Shown piece after piece: positions 17,425 through 26,214 of a DNA stretch of 64,000 nucleotides; positions within the stretch are counted from its first letter, which is position 1; the number at the start of each line of letters is the position of its first letter. Both the position numbers and the translations under genes were made by a program. Origin of the DNA: Tsuneonella dongtanensis (lineage in GTDB: Bacteria > Pseudomonadota > Alphaproteobacteria > Sphingomonadales > Sphingomonadaceae); the NCBI RefSeq assembly GCF_001698205.1, contig NZ_CP016591.1:682001-746000 (forward strand), read 5' to 3'. Under the pieces are notes generated by a model. The model made no database searches. It saw only the letters and a list, made by a program, of their open reading frames with translations, and was not told where the DNA came from.

Positions 17425-19440
17425 TCACTGGCAGGCCAGGCACTCGTCGTAGTCGGTCGTCGGCAGTTCGTACTTCGCCGCCTCGGGGGTGTTGTCCGCT
17501 TCCACCCCACCGGCGAACCCGGCGCGCTGCACCGACTTCGAGCGCAGGTAGTAGAGGCTCTTGATGCCCTTCTCCCACGCCTGGAAGTGGAGCATCGCGA
17601 GGTCCCACTTGTCGACGTCGGCGGGGATGAAGAGGTTGAGGCTCTGCGCCTGGTCGATGAACGGCGTGCGGTCGGCCGCGAACTCGAGCAGCCAGCGCTG
17701 GTCGATCTCGAACGAGGTCTTGTAGACCGCCTTTTCCTCCGCGGTGAGGAAGTCGAGGTGCTGGACCGAGCCGCCCTTCTCGAGGATCGAGTTCCACACG
17801 TTGGTCGAGTTCTTCGACTTCTTCTCGAGCAGCTTTTCCAGATACGGGTTCTTCACGATGAAGCTGCCCGACAGCGTCTTGTGGGTGTAGATGTTCGCCG
17901 GGATCGGCTCGATGCAGGCGCTGGTGCCGCCGCAGATAATGCTGATCGAGGCGGTCGGCGCGATCGCCATCTTGCAGCTGAACCGCTCCATCGCGCCGGC
18001 GTCTTCGGCATCGGGGCACGCGCCGCGCTCCTGGCCGAGCACCATGCTCGCTTCCTCCGCCTTGGCGGCGATGTGCTTGAACATCTTCAGGTTCCACACC
18101 TTCGCCATCGGGCTTTCGAAGCCGATGTTCTTCATCTGCAGGAAGCTGTGGAAGCCCATCACGCCCATGCCGACGCTGCGTTCGCGCATCGCCGAGTACT
18201 TGGCCCGCGCCATCTCGTCCGGCGCGCGGTCGATGTAGTCCTGCAGCACGTTGTCGAGGAAGCGCATGACGTCCTCGATGAAGGCCTTGTCGCCTTCCCA
18301 CTCGTCCCACTTTTCGAGGTTGAGCGACGACAGGCAGCAGACCGCGGTGCGATCGTTGCCGAGGTGGTCGATGCCGGTGGGCAGGGTGATCTCGGAGCAC
18401 AGGTTCGAGGTCGAGACCTTGAGCCCAAGCTCGCGGTGATGCTTGGGCATCATCCGGTTCACGGTGTCGGAGAACACGATGTAGGGCTCGCCCGTCGCAA
18501 GGCGGGTCTCGACGAGCTTCTGGAACAGGCTGCGCGCGTCGACCTTGGCGCGGACCTCGCCGGTCTTGGGGCTCTTGAGCTCCCACTCCTCGCCGGCGCG
18601 GACGGCCTCCATGAAGGCGTCGCTGACGAGCACGCCGTGGTGCAGGTTCAGCGCCTTGCGGTTGAAGTCGCCCGAGGGTTTGCGGATCTCGAGGAACTCC
18701 TCGATCTCGGGGTGCGAGATGTCGAGATAGCACGCCGCCGAGCCGCGCCGGAGCGAGCCCTGGCTGATCGCGAGGGTCAGTGAATCCATCACCCGCACGA
18801 ACGGGATGATCCCGCTGGTCTTGCCGTTGAGGCCGACCGGCTCGCCGATCCCGCGCACGTTGCCCCAGTAGGTGCCGATGCCCCCGCCGCGACTGGCGAG
18901 CCACACATTCTCGTTCCAGGTGCCGACGATGCCTTCGAGGCTGTCGCTCACCGAATTGAGGTAGCAGCTGATCGGCAGGCCGCGATTGGTGCCGCCGTTC
19001 GACAGCACCGGCGTCGCCGGCATGAACCACAGCTTGGAGATGTAGTCGTAGAGCCGCTGCGCGTGGTCGGCATCGTCGGCATAGGCATCGGCGACGCGCG
19101 CGAAGAGGTCCTGGTAGCTTTCGCCGGGCAGGAGATAGCGATCGGTCAGCGTATCCTTGCCGAATTCGGTGAGGAGCGCATCGCGCGACGCGTCGGTCTG
19201 CACGTCGAAGCGCCGGTCGGCGATCTTCTTGCTGTCGTCTTCGGCCGGCTTGACCGCCGCCTTGACCGCCTCGGCCATGGCCTCGGCCGCCATCCCGGCA
19301 ACGAGGTCGTCGCTGCCCTTGTCCACTCGTTCCATTTTCACCGCCGCACGCTTGGGGGCGGGCGCATCGCTCGAAGCCGCCGTGTCAGCAGTCGTCTCTT
19401 CGAGCCCCATGGCCGCCTCGTTCCCAGTCCTGAATTCCAT
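17425..19440 (-). CDS. nrdA: Ribonucleoside-diphosphate reductase, alpha subunit
   Basis: Catalytic large subunit that reduces ribonucleoside diphosphates. The 671-residue protein has the ten-stranded barrel motifs: SNLCSEITLPT with an active-site cysteine, the CCLSSLNL strand, the PTASISIICGG loop near the C-terminal cysteine pair, and a terminal CLACQ supplying redox cysteines regenerated by thioredoxin or glutaredoxin. There is no full N-terminal ATP-cone in the visible sequence; the first ~45 residues are a variable acidic/Ala stretch. ATG 19440 is used; ATG 19410 with GAGG upstream is a fair alternative. A candidate NrdR site lies about 250 bp upstream. Confidence 0.95.
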   Translation of the reverse strand: MEFRTGNEAAMGLEETTADTAASSDAPAPKRAAVKMERVDKGSDDLVAGMAAEAMAEAVKAAVKPAEDDSKKIADRRFDVQTDASRDALLTEFGKDTLTDRYLLPGESYQDLFARVADAYADDADHAQRLYDYISKLWFMPATPVLSNGGTNRGLPISCYLNSVSDSLEGIVGTWNENVWLASRGGGIGTYWGNVRGIGEPVGLNGKTSGIIPFVRVMDSLTLAISQGSLRRGSAACYLDISHPEIEEFLEIRKPSGDFNRKALNLHHGVLVSDAFMEAVRAGEEWELKSPKTGEVRAKVDARSLFQKLVETRLATGEPYIVFSDTVNRMMPKHHRELGLKVSTSNLCSEITLPTGIDHLGNDRTAVCCLSSLNLEKWDEWEGDKAFIEDVMRFLDNVLQDYIDRAPDEMARAKYSAMRERSVGMGVMGFHSFLQMKNIGFESPMAKVWNLKMFKHIAAKAEEASMVLGQERGACPDAEDAGAMERFSCKMAIAPTASISIICGGTSACIEPIPANIYTHKTLSGSFIVKNPYLEKLLEKKSKNSTNVWNSILEKGGSVQHLDFLTAEEKAVYKTSFEIDQRWLLEFAADRTPFIDQAQSLNLFIPADVDKWDLAMLHFQAWEKGIKSLYYLRSKSVQRAGFAGGVEADNTPEAAKYELPTTDYDECLACQ

Positions 19441-19652
19441 TGTCGCCCCGTCCGTTTTCCATCGCGGCCCACCCGGTTTCCCCTCCCGGTGTTCCGCATT
19501 CGTTCGATTCGGAGCCGAAGGCCCCGCCTACCATTTCCGGACACCGAGCGGGGATAAACTTTTCCCCAGATCGGTCCCCATGGTCGGGTTCGAAGGGCCC
19601 TGCGAGACGTAGTCCACTGTGCCCGGCGCATATGGTGCGTGCCGCGCGCAAA

Positions 19653-19666
19653 AACTAGGTCTTGTG
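19653..19666. promoter_or_regulatory. Weaker second NrdR-like site
   Basis: AACTAGGTCTTGTG matches 9 of 14 positions of the better site at 19687-19700. Centre-to-centre spacing is 34 bp, slightly longer than the usual three-turn spacing of tandem NrdR boxes, which weakens the case. Confidence 0.3.
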
Positions 19667-19686
19667 GGTCCCCCTCGGTCTCCAAC

Positions 19687-19700
19687 CACTATGGATAGTG
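19687..19700. promoter_or_regulatory. Candidate NrdR operator
   Basis: CACTATGGATAGTG is a perfect 14-bp palindrome. Its arms match the NrdR-box consensus (acaCwAtATaTwGtgt, from memory); only the central AT pair differs. NrdR represses ribonucleotide reductase genes in most bacteria, and this lies upstream of nrdA. No nrdR gene is in the window. Confidence 0.55.
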
Positions 19701-19935
19701 AATCAACCACGACTCGCGCGCAATAGGCTCAACGCCCGATTAACCGTGTTCGGGCGCTACCACGGGCGGTGTATTAGCCTTGTGCAACGCAGCGACGCGC
19801 CGGATTTCCACGGCTCGCGCGAAGCGCAAGAGGCAATCACGCTTCTGCGAAATTTTTTTTGTCCCCGGCTTGGATTGAATCGATCGAATCCGGCGTCGCA
19901 ATTTCCGAATCCCGGAACGCAACCGGCGGCGAGAA

Positions 19936-20604
19936 TCAGGCCGCGAGGCAGGCCCCCGGATCGTCCGCAGCGGCGCGCGCCGATTCGTTCTGTCCCGGTC
20001 CCGGTGCGATCTTCGCGACGATGCACGGCGTCCGCCCGAGCTTCACGACCAGAAGATGGGAAGTCGGCGGTGCAGGATAGGGCGCTTCGGCCACTTCGAA
20101 CCGCACGATCAGCGAATCGGGTTCGAAATGCCCGTTGACCGCAGACACGTCGTCGCCGCGCCACTCGGCAGTTTTCCCGAAGGAACTGAACCCGCCGCCA
20201 CCGATGCGGTTGGTCGCCAGCCGATGCGCCGTGCCGGCCGGATCGACCAGGGTCATCGACTGGCGCGCATCGGAGTCGGTTATACGGAGATCGAACGGAG
20301 ACGGAGTGCGGCACTCGGTTTCGATCAGCGGCATTTCCACGCGCACCTGACGGACTACCCGGCAGTTCTCGAGCGAGGAGTAGACCTGCACCCGCCCCGG
20401 CGCCGCCCGGTCGGGGGTAGCGCCTGCCGTGGGCCCTGCGGGCGTGGGCCCTGCGGGCGTGGGCCCTTCGGAAGGAAGACCGGTGGGCTTCGGCGCGGGT
20501 TCGCTTTGCGCTGGAATGCGGTCGCCGGTTTCTTCCCGGGATGAGTTCGGCGAGCAGGCAGCGAGCAGGAGGATTGGCGAAGCCGCGAGGAAAAGACGGG
20601 TCAT
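19936..20604 (-). CDS. Predicted lipoprotein with Pro-rich tandem repeat
   Basis: A 222-residue protein with a lipoprotein signal (PILLLAACS, cysteine 17). A Pro/Gly/Thr linker with GPTPA repeats follows (residues about 47-60), then a compact domain of about 150 residues with four cysteines (ENCRV, ETECR, TPCIV, GACLA). No family is recognised. The domain ends in LLVVKLGRTPCIVAKIAP, which looks like a beta-rich fold. Likely an outer- or inner-membrane-tethered periplasmic protein. Preceded by the alpha/beta hydrolase gene on the same strand with a 34-bp gap. Confidence 0.7.
   Translation of the reverse strand: MTRLFLAASPILLLAACSPNSSREETGDRIPAQSEPAPKPTGLPSEGPTPAGPTPAGPTAGATPDRAAPGRVQVYSSLENCRVVRQVRVEMPLIETECRTPSPFDLRITDSDARQSMTLVDPAGTAHRLATNRIGGGGFSSFGKTAEWRGDDVSAVNGHFEPDSLIVRFEVAEAPYPAPPTSHLLVVKLGRTPCIVAKIAPGPGQNESARAAADDPGACLAA
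20431..20460 (-). repeat. 15-bp tandem repeat in the lipoprotein linker
   Basis: Two exact 15-bp units (20431-20445 and 20446-20460), followed by a partial third. In frame with the gene, they encode the GPTPA repeats. Confidence 0.9.
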
Positions 20605-20638
20605 GCCCGGTCAACCCGCCAGGCGCGCTCGGGGTCCC

Positions 20639-21538
20639 TTAGCCGGCAGGGCCTTGCGCAGCGCGCGCGTGCGCCGCGATGGCGTCGGCCAGTTCGTCGA
20701 CCAGCTCGACCGGCAGGTCATGGCCCATGCCGGGTACGGTCTTGAGCTGGGCGCCCGGTATGTGCCGTGCGGTGTCGATGCCGGCGGGCAGCGGAACCAG
20801 CGGGTCGTCCTCGCCATGGATCACCAGCGTCGGCACGCGGACCGATTGCAGCCGTTCGCGCCGGTCGCCGTCGGCGACGATCGCGGCGAGCTGGCGCGGG
20901 AAACCTTGCGGATAGAAGCTGCGTCGGATCAGCATTCGGCTGCGTTCGCGCGCGGCGTCCGGGTCCGGCCGATATGCGGGACTGCCGATCGCATGCAGTA
21001 CCTTTACCCCGTGTTCGACCAGAACGTCCTCGTCCTGCGACTTGGGGCGCCGGGTGAGCGCCGCCACGGCCTCGCGCTTTGCCGGCGGCAGCTTGCGGTG
21101 CCCGGTGGTCGACATGATCGAGGTCAAGCTGAGCAGCCGGTCGGGATGGCTGAAGGCCATGTGCTGTGCGATCATCCCGCCCATGCTCGCGCCCACGACA
21201 TGCGCCCTGTCGATCCCCAGCGCGTCGAGCAGCCCGATCCCGTCCGCGGCCATGTCGGCAAGGCTATAGGGCACGCGGGGCTTGAGGCCGAAGCGCGCCG
21301 CGAGCAGCAGTCTCAGGATGCCGGGCGATTTCGCGCCGTCGAACTTGTGCGAAAGGCCGATGTCGCGGTTGTCGTAGCGGATCACCCGGTAGCCTCGCGC
21401 CACCAGCGCTTCCACCAGTTCCATTGGCCACAGCGTCATCTGCGCGCCAAGACCCATGACGAGCAGCATGGGCGGAGCGGCGGGGTCGCCGTGCTCGTCG
21501 TATTCGAGAGTTATTCCGTTGGCTTCGACTTGCGGCAT
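20639..21538 (-). CDS. Alpha/beta hydrolase
   Basis: A 299-residue serine hydrolase of the alpha/beta fold. The oxyanion region is LLVMGLGAQ, the nucleophile elbow VVGASMGGMIA, the acid probably in HGEDDPLVP, and the histidine in GMGHDLP. YDNRDIGLS after strand four is typical of the group that includes many carboxylesterases and lactonases. Substrate is unknown. It lies 3 bp after the POT transporter gene on the same strand. Confidence 0.88.
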   Translation of the reverse strand: MPQVEANGITLEYDEHGDPAAPPMLLVMGLGAQMTLWPMELVEALVARGYRVIRYDNRDIGLSHKFDGAKSPGILRLLLAARFGLKPRVPYSLADMAADGIGLLDALGIDRAHVVGASMGGMIAQHMAFSHPDRLLSLTSIMSTTGHRKLPPAKREAVAALTRRPKSQDEDVLVEHGVKVLHAIGSPAYRPDPDAARERSRMLIRRSFYPQGFPRQLAAIVADGDRRERLQSVRVPTLVIHGEDDPLVPLPAGIDTARHIPGAQLKTVPGMGHDLPVELVDELADAIAAHARAAQGPAG

Positions 21539-21541
21539 CGT

Positions 21542-22927
21542 TCAGGATTCTCCGGCATTGCGGCGCTCGAGCGTATCGAGCCGGTTTCGTAACAGGGGAC
21601 CGAACACAAGGAAAAGCGTCGTTCCGGCCAGCGCGATGCCGGCATGGACCACGAAGAATGTCGCAGCGCCCCAGGGCTCGTAAAAGCGTGCAAGCCAGCC
21701 CGAAGTGATGCCCGTGACGAACGCCGTCAGGTAGACCCCGGCCATCATCAGCGCGTTCACCTGTTCGGGCGCTCGCCGCGAGGTGAAGGACAGGATCTGC
21801 GGCCAGAAGAACATGAAGCCCGCGCCGGAAAAGAAGAACGCGAGTGCGGGCCAGATCAGCGAACTCTTGCCGTTCGCTTCGGCCTGCATCGCACCGCCCG
21901 CGAGCGAGAGCATCGCGCAGGCCATCACGACACCGCCCAGCGCGATCTTGGTGAAGTCGTGGGGTTCGTTCCCGCCACGCGCCATGGCGCGCCAGAGCCA
22001 GATCAGCACCGGCACGATCACGATCGAGGCGAGCGCATCCTCCGAGGCGAACCAGGGGACCGGGACAGCGCCCAACGCCGTCATCAGGTCGACCTGCTCC
22101 GCCACCCAGATCATCCCCACGTTGCTCATCTGGTCGTAGATCAGGCCGATGACCGTGGTCATCATCATGACGAGGACGACCAGTCCGACGATCGACCAGT
22201 CGCTGCCACGCATCGGCACTGCCGCCTCGGTGCGCTTGTGGCGCGGGGTGTCGTCGGCAAAGTGCTTCCAGCCTGCGATATAGACCGCCGCCGCCAGCAG
22301 CATGACGATCCCGGCGAGCCCGAAGCCGACATGCCAGCCGTAAACTTGCGCGAGCAGCCCGCAGACGAACGGGCCGAGTGTCGCCCCGATGTTGATGCCG
22401 GTCGAAAAGATCACGTAACCCTTGGAGCGGTTGGCTTCGTCGTCCGTGCAGTAGAGGTGCCCGACCTGTGCCGCGACGTTGCCCTTGAGCAGGCCCGAGC
22501 CGATGACGAGTGCGACGAGCGCGATGAGGAAGCTGACGTCGAACGCCATTGCGAGGTGGCCGACGGTCATGAACGCGATGCCGGTCAGCACGGTCTTGCG
22601 CGCGCCCAGCCAGCGGTCGGCGATCAGTCCGCCGAGCATCGGGGTGAAATAGACGAAGCCCGAATAGAGGCCGAAGGTCTGGCTGGCGAAAGCCTGCGTG
22701 GACAGTTCGCCGAAGACGCTCGTCACCCACGCGCGGTAGGCGTCCATTCCGGCGACCTTCTCGATCCGCCCGGGCAGCAGGATCTCCTGCACCATGTAGA
22801 GGATCAGGAGCCCGCGCATGCCGTAGAAGCTGAACCGCTCCCACGCCTCGGTCATCGCGAGATAGGCGACCCCGATCGGCTGGCCGAGAAAGGTGCGCTC
22901 CGTGGCGCTGGCGACAACAGTGGCCAT
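21542..22927 (-). CDS. POT/PTR-family proton-dependent oligopeptide transporter
   Basis: A 461-residue inner-membrane transporter of the PTR2/POT branch of the major facilitator superfamily. The E-x-x-E/R-F-x-x-Y-G motif appears as EAWERFSFYGMRGLL in helix one, and YFTPMLGGLIADRWLGARK is the PTR2 signature in helices two-three. About 12-14 hydrophobic segments follow. Family members import di- and tripeptides with protons. ATG 22927 has AGGGAG 9 nt upstream and is preferred to the GTG at 22954. The alpha/beta hydrolase follows at 3 bp, so the pair may take up and process related substrates (inference). Confidence 0.92.
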   Translation of the reverse strand: MATVVASATERTFLGQPIGVAYLAMTEAWERFSFYGMRGLLILYMVQEILLPGRIEKVAGMDAYRAWVTSVFGELSTQAFASQTFGLYSGFVYFTPMLGGLIADRWLGARKTVLTGIAFMTVGHLAMAFDVSFLIALVALVIGSGLLKGNVAAQVGHLYCTDDEANRSKGYVIFSTGINIGATLGPFVCGLLAQVYGWHVGFGLAGIVMLLAAAVYIAGWKHFADDTPRHKRTEAAVPMRGSDWSIVGLVVLVMMMTTVIGLIYDQMSNVGMIWVAEQVDLMTALGAVPVPWFASEDALASIVIVPVLIWLWRAMARGGNEPHDFTKIALGGVVMACAMLSLAGGAMQAEANGKSSLIWPALAFFFSGAGFMFFWPQILSFTSRRAPEQVNALMMAGVYLTAFVTGITSGWLARFYEPWGAATFFVVHAGIALAGTTLFLVFGPLLRNRLDTLERRNAGES

Positions 22928-23007
22928 GCGGCGGGTCTCCCTGAAGGGCGGCACCCCTCGCCGCAGGGTGGGAGACTAGGGCGCGTCGCTACGCTGTCAA
23001 TCTGGCG

Positions 23008-24588
23008 TCACGGGACCAGCACCGTGTCGCGCGCGACTTCGGCGGTATCGGGATAGTCGAGCGTGTAGTGAAGGCCCCGGCTCTCGTGGCGCTTCAGCGC
23101 GCTGCGGACTATGAGGTCGGCGCACTGGTGGAGGTTGCGCAGTTCGATGAGGTCGGTGGTGACGCGGAAGCTGCCGTAGTAGTCCTCGATCTCCTGCGCG
23201 AGCAGGTCGATCCGGTGCGCCGCGCGCTCCAGCCGCTTGGTTGTGCGCACGATGCCGACGTAGTTCCACATCATCCGCCGGATCTCGGTCCAGTTCTGCT
23301 TGATGACCACCTCTTCGTCGGAATCGGTCACGCGGCTTTCGTCCCATTCGCGGATCGGCGGGGGATCGTCCATCTCGTCCCACGCAGCGAGGATGTCCTC
23401 GGCTGCCGCCTCGCCGAACACGAAACATTCGAGGAGGCTGTTCGAGGCGAGCCGGTTGGCGCCGTGGAGCCCGCTCTCGGTCACTTCGCCCGCCGCCCAC
23501 AGGCCCGGCAGGTCGGTCCGTGCGTCGAGCCCGATCAGCACGCCGCCGCAGGTATAGTGCTGCGCGGGCACGACCGGGATCGGCTCTTTCGTCATGTCGA
23601 TGCCGAGGCCGGTCAGCTTCTCGTCGATGTTGGGAAAGTGCCCGCGCACGAACTCCGGGTCGAGGTGGCTGATGTCGAGGTGGACGAAATCGAGGCCGTA
23701 GCGCTTGATCTGGTCGTCGTTGGCGCGGGCGACCACGTCGCGCGGAGCCAGTTCGGCGCGCGGGTCGTAGTCGGGCATGTAGCGGTGGCCGGTCTCGGGG
23801 TGCTTGAGCAGCCCGCCTTCGCCGCGCACCGCCTCGGTGATGAGGAAGTTCTTGACGTCGAGGTTGTAGAGGCAGGTCGGGTGGAATTGCATCATCTCCA
23901 TGTTGGAGACGCGGGCCCCCGCGCGCCACGCCATCGCGATGCCGTCGCCCGTCGCGCCCCGGGGGGCGGTGGAGAACTGGTACACGCGCCCCGCGCCGCC
24001 GGTGGCGAGGATGGTCGCGCGGGCGACGTGGGCCTCGACCTGGCCCGTCGCCTCGTCGAGCGCGTAGACGCCCCACACGCGGCCAGAGCCGGAGAACTTT
24101 TCCCCGTGGCGCCCGGTGATGAGGTCGATGCACGCGCGGCCCGGCAGCATCGTCACGTTTGGATTGGCCTCGGCCGCCTTGAGCAGCGCCTCCTGCACCG
24201 CCCAACCGGTCGCATCGTCGACATGGACGATCCGCCGATGGCTGTGCCCGCCCTCGCGGGTAAGGTGGAGGGTATCGCGATCCTTGTTGAACGGCACCCC
24301 AAGCTCGATGAGCCGGTCGATCGCCGCGGGCGCGTTCTCGATCACGAACTCGACCGTTTCGCGGCGGTTGAGGCCAGCGCCGGCGACCATCGTATCGCGG
24401 ATATGGTCCTCGAAGGTGTCGCCGGCATCGAGCACCGCGGCGATCCCCCCCTGCGCCCAGGCGGTACTGCCGCCGGTCAGGGTCCCCTTGGCGAGAACCA
24501 GCACCTTGCGCGTCTCTGCCAGCGCCAGCGCTGCGGTTAGGCCGGCCGCGCCGGAGCCGATGACGATGACGTCGTGGGTAGCGGTCAT
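23008..24588 (-). CDS. nadB: L-aspartate oxidase
   Basis: FAD enzyme that makes iminoaspartate, the first step of de novo NAD synthesis. The 526-residue protein has the FAD-binding VIVIGSGAAGLTAALALAE, the THGG-equivalent HSHRRIVHVDD substrate segment, the catalytic arginine region in APRDVVARA, and GANRLASNSLLECFVFG near the flavin. The start at ATG 24588 gives the normal N-terminus; the frame continues upstream without similarity. No nadA or nadC is in the window, which is less common than a nadABC cluster. Confidence 0.93.
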   Translation of the reverse strand: MTATHDVIVIGSGAAGLTAALALAETRKVLVLAKGTLTGGSTAWAQGGIAAVLDAGDTFEDHIRDTMVAGAGLNRRETVEFVIENAPAAIDRLIELGVPFNKDRDTLHLTREGGHSHRRIVHVDDATGWAVQEALLKAAEANPNVTMLPGRACIDLITGRHGEKFSGSGRVWGVYALDEATGQVEAHVARATILATGGAGRVYQFSTAPRGATGDGIAMAWRAGARVSNMEMMQFHPTCLYNLDVKNFLITEAVRGEGGLLKHPETGHRYMPDYDPRAELAPRDVVARANDDQIKRYGLDFVHLDISHLDPEFVRGHFPNIDEKLTGLGIDMTKEPIPVVPAQHYTCGGVLIGLDARTDLPGLWAAGEVTESGLHGANRLASNSLLECFVFGEAAAEDILAAWDEMDDPPPIREWDESRVTDSDEEVVIKQNWTEIRRMMWNYVGIVRTTKRLERAAHRIDLLAQEIEDYYGSFRVTTDLIELRNLHQCADLIVRSALKRHESRGLHYTLDYPDTAEVARDTVLVP

Positions 24589-24853
24589 AGCCGCGTCATG
24601 CCGAGGTCGCCCGGGACCCGCAAGCGCCGGTTGACCTGCCTCCGCGGAACTCGTCGACAGCCGTACCTTCGGCACTGCGCCGCGTCCGATCCTGCCACCC
24701 GCGGAATCATCTGCGATTCGCCCATGCGGGACCACGATCCGCTCGGGACACGGCACGCGCGGAACGCTCTGTCGATTCCCAGATTTCGCGGCGCGGACCG
24801 CGATGTTAACCATCCCGGCGCAGGGGATAGGGACGGGAAGGGTCGCAACAGAC

Positions 24854-25042
24854 ATGAAAATCGCACACCTCGCGTGCGCGTTCGGTCGGCACAGTGTCGA
24901 CATGGGCGCGGTGCGGCGCATTCACGGCGGATCGGTCAGCCGTTGCCGCCATTGCGCCACGCCGATGGAGGAAAGCATGCCGCACCACTGGACGGTGCAG
25001 TACGTGCGCGACGCGGGGCTGGCCGACCGCCTGCTGCGCTAA
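24854..25042 (+). CDS. Small zinc-ribbon-like hypothetical protein
   Basis: A 62-residue protein beginning MKIAHLACAFGRHSVDMG and carrying one CRHC pair plus histidines. The composition, a GGAAGGG site about 11 nt upstream and the G+C bias support translation. No function can be given; a half zinc knuckle that dimerises is possible. It lies in the gap between divergent nadB and a small membrane protein gene. Confidence 0.55.
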   Translation: MKIAHLACAFGRHSVDMGAVRRIHGGSVSRCRHCATPMEESMPHHWTVQYVRDAGLADRLLR

Positions 25043-25090
25043 TTTCCGGTTTCGCTTGGCGTGGGCCTGTCGCCGGCCTAGCGGCTGGCG

Positions 25091-25480
25091 ATGCAGGCAA
25101 TCGCCCTTGTACTGGTATTGCTCTTCGCCCTGTGGATCGCGGGCGCGGGTGTGTTCGCGCTCGCCCGCCCTGCCGCCGCGCGCTCGGCGATCGGTCGATT
25201 CGCCAGTAGCCACAGGGTCAACCTGATCGAGCAGGCGGGCCGCGGCATCGCCGGGGCCGCGCTCAACGTGCGTGCTCCCGCGGCTTGGACGCCGGACCTG
25301 TTCACCGTCGCCGGCTGGGCGATCGTGGTCACCTCAGTGCTGCTCGCGGTCCTCCCGCTCCGCTGGCATGCCGCCTATGCGCAGTGGTGGTCGCGTAATC
25401 TGCCCTTCTGGGCGGTGCGGTTGGCGGGAGTGGCCGCGCTGGCCCTTGCGGGGGGGCTTGCGCGCGCCGCGATCGGCTAG
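25091..25480 (+). CDS. Small integral membrane protein
   Basis: A 129-residue hypothetical protein with three hydrophobic stretches: LVLVLLFALWIAGAGVFAL, TVAGWAIVVTSVLLAVLPL and LAGVAALALAGGLARAAIG. The loop between the first two has basic residues. No family recognised. Convergent with the methyltransferase gene, sharing CTAG at the stops. Confidence 0.7.
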   Translation: MQAIALVLVLLFALWIAGAGVFALARPAAARSAIGRFASSHRVNLIEQAGRGIAGAALNVRAPAAWTPDLFTVAGWAIVVTSVLLAVLPLRWHAAYAQWWSRNLPFWAVRLAGVAALALAGGLARAAIG

Positions 25481-26214
25481 CCGCGCGAGACCACGAGGCG
25501 ATAGCCCGCGTCGATGCTGTCGCGTCCGAGCAGATGGCCATAGCGCGCCTTCCAGGTTCCGTCCGCAAGGTCGGCTTTCAGTCGCTCGAGACCCTCCTCG
25601 ACCCGTTCGATCAGCCAGAACGAAGAGATCGCCTTGCGCACCAGGGGATCGAGATAGGCCTCCGGGCGCCGCCAGTAGGCGTAGAGGAACCCGTCGGTGC
25701 AGTCGTGCGGAACAGGCAGGGGGCTAATCTCGACTGCGCCGAGCCTCTCGACGTATTCTTCCATGGTCGGCATGAACTGCCGATCGAGTTCGGCCATCTC
25801 CGGGAAGTAGTCGAGCACCCACTGCACGCCGGCAAGTGGATCGAACGTGCAAAGAACGATCGTGCCACGGGAAACACGGCGCAGTTCGGCAAATCCCGCA
25901 GCACGGTCGGTCCAGTGATGGACGGTCATGACGCCCATCACCGCGTCGAAGCTGTCGTCTTCGAAAGGCAGCGCCTCGGCCACTCCCTGCACGCACGGCG
26001 CGGCGCCTGCCGGTCGCTGCGCGATCATCTCGGCGGAGGGTTCGAGCGCGGTGACCTCGCGGTCCGACGGTTCGTAACTCCCCGCCCCGGCACCGACGTT
26101 TAGCACTTTGCGCGCGTCCCCCAGCGCGGTCTCGATCGCCGCCGCGATGCGCGGGTCGGGCCGCCGAAGGTTCGCATAATCGAGCCCGATCGTGTCGTAG
26201 AGCGGCGCGTTCAT
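25477..26214 (-). CDS. Class I SAM-dependent methyltransferase
   Basis: A 245-residue methyltransferase. Motif I is KVLNVGAGAGSYEP, the acidic strand EVTALEPS follows, then EALPFEDDSFDAVMGVMTVHHW, typical of UbiE/COQ5-like Methyltransf_11 enzymes. Substrate unknown. Its ATG overlaps the stop of the upstream ABC ATPase as ATGA, so the two are probably coupled; this makes a link to the exported or imported compound possible, but is inference. Confidence 0.88.
   Translation of the reverse strand: MNAPLYDTIGLDYANLRRPDPRIAAAIETALGDARKVLNVGAGAGSYEPSDREVTALEPSAEMIAQRPAGAAPCVQGVAEALPFEDDSFDAVMGVMTVHHWTDRAAGFAELRRVSRGTIVLCTFDPLAGVQWVLDYFPEMAELDRQFMPTMEEYVERLGAVEISPLPVPHDCTDGFLYAYWRRPEAYLDPLVRKAISSFWLIERVEEGLERLKADLADGTWKARYGHLLGRDSIDAGYRLVVSRG

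Larger units (their letters stand above)
19441..19935. other. Gap upstream of nrdA
   Basis: 495 bp between nrdA and the convergently placed end of the lipoprotein gene (both minus strand). It contains the two NrdR-like sites and no open frame with coding character. A run of eight T residues at 19853-19860 reads as A on the minus strand. Confidence 0.6.
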
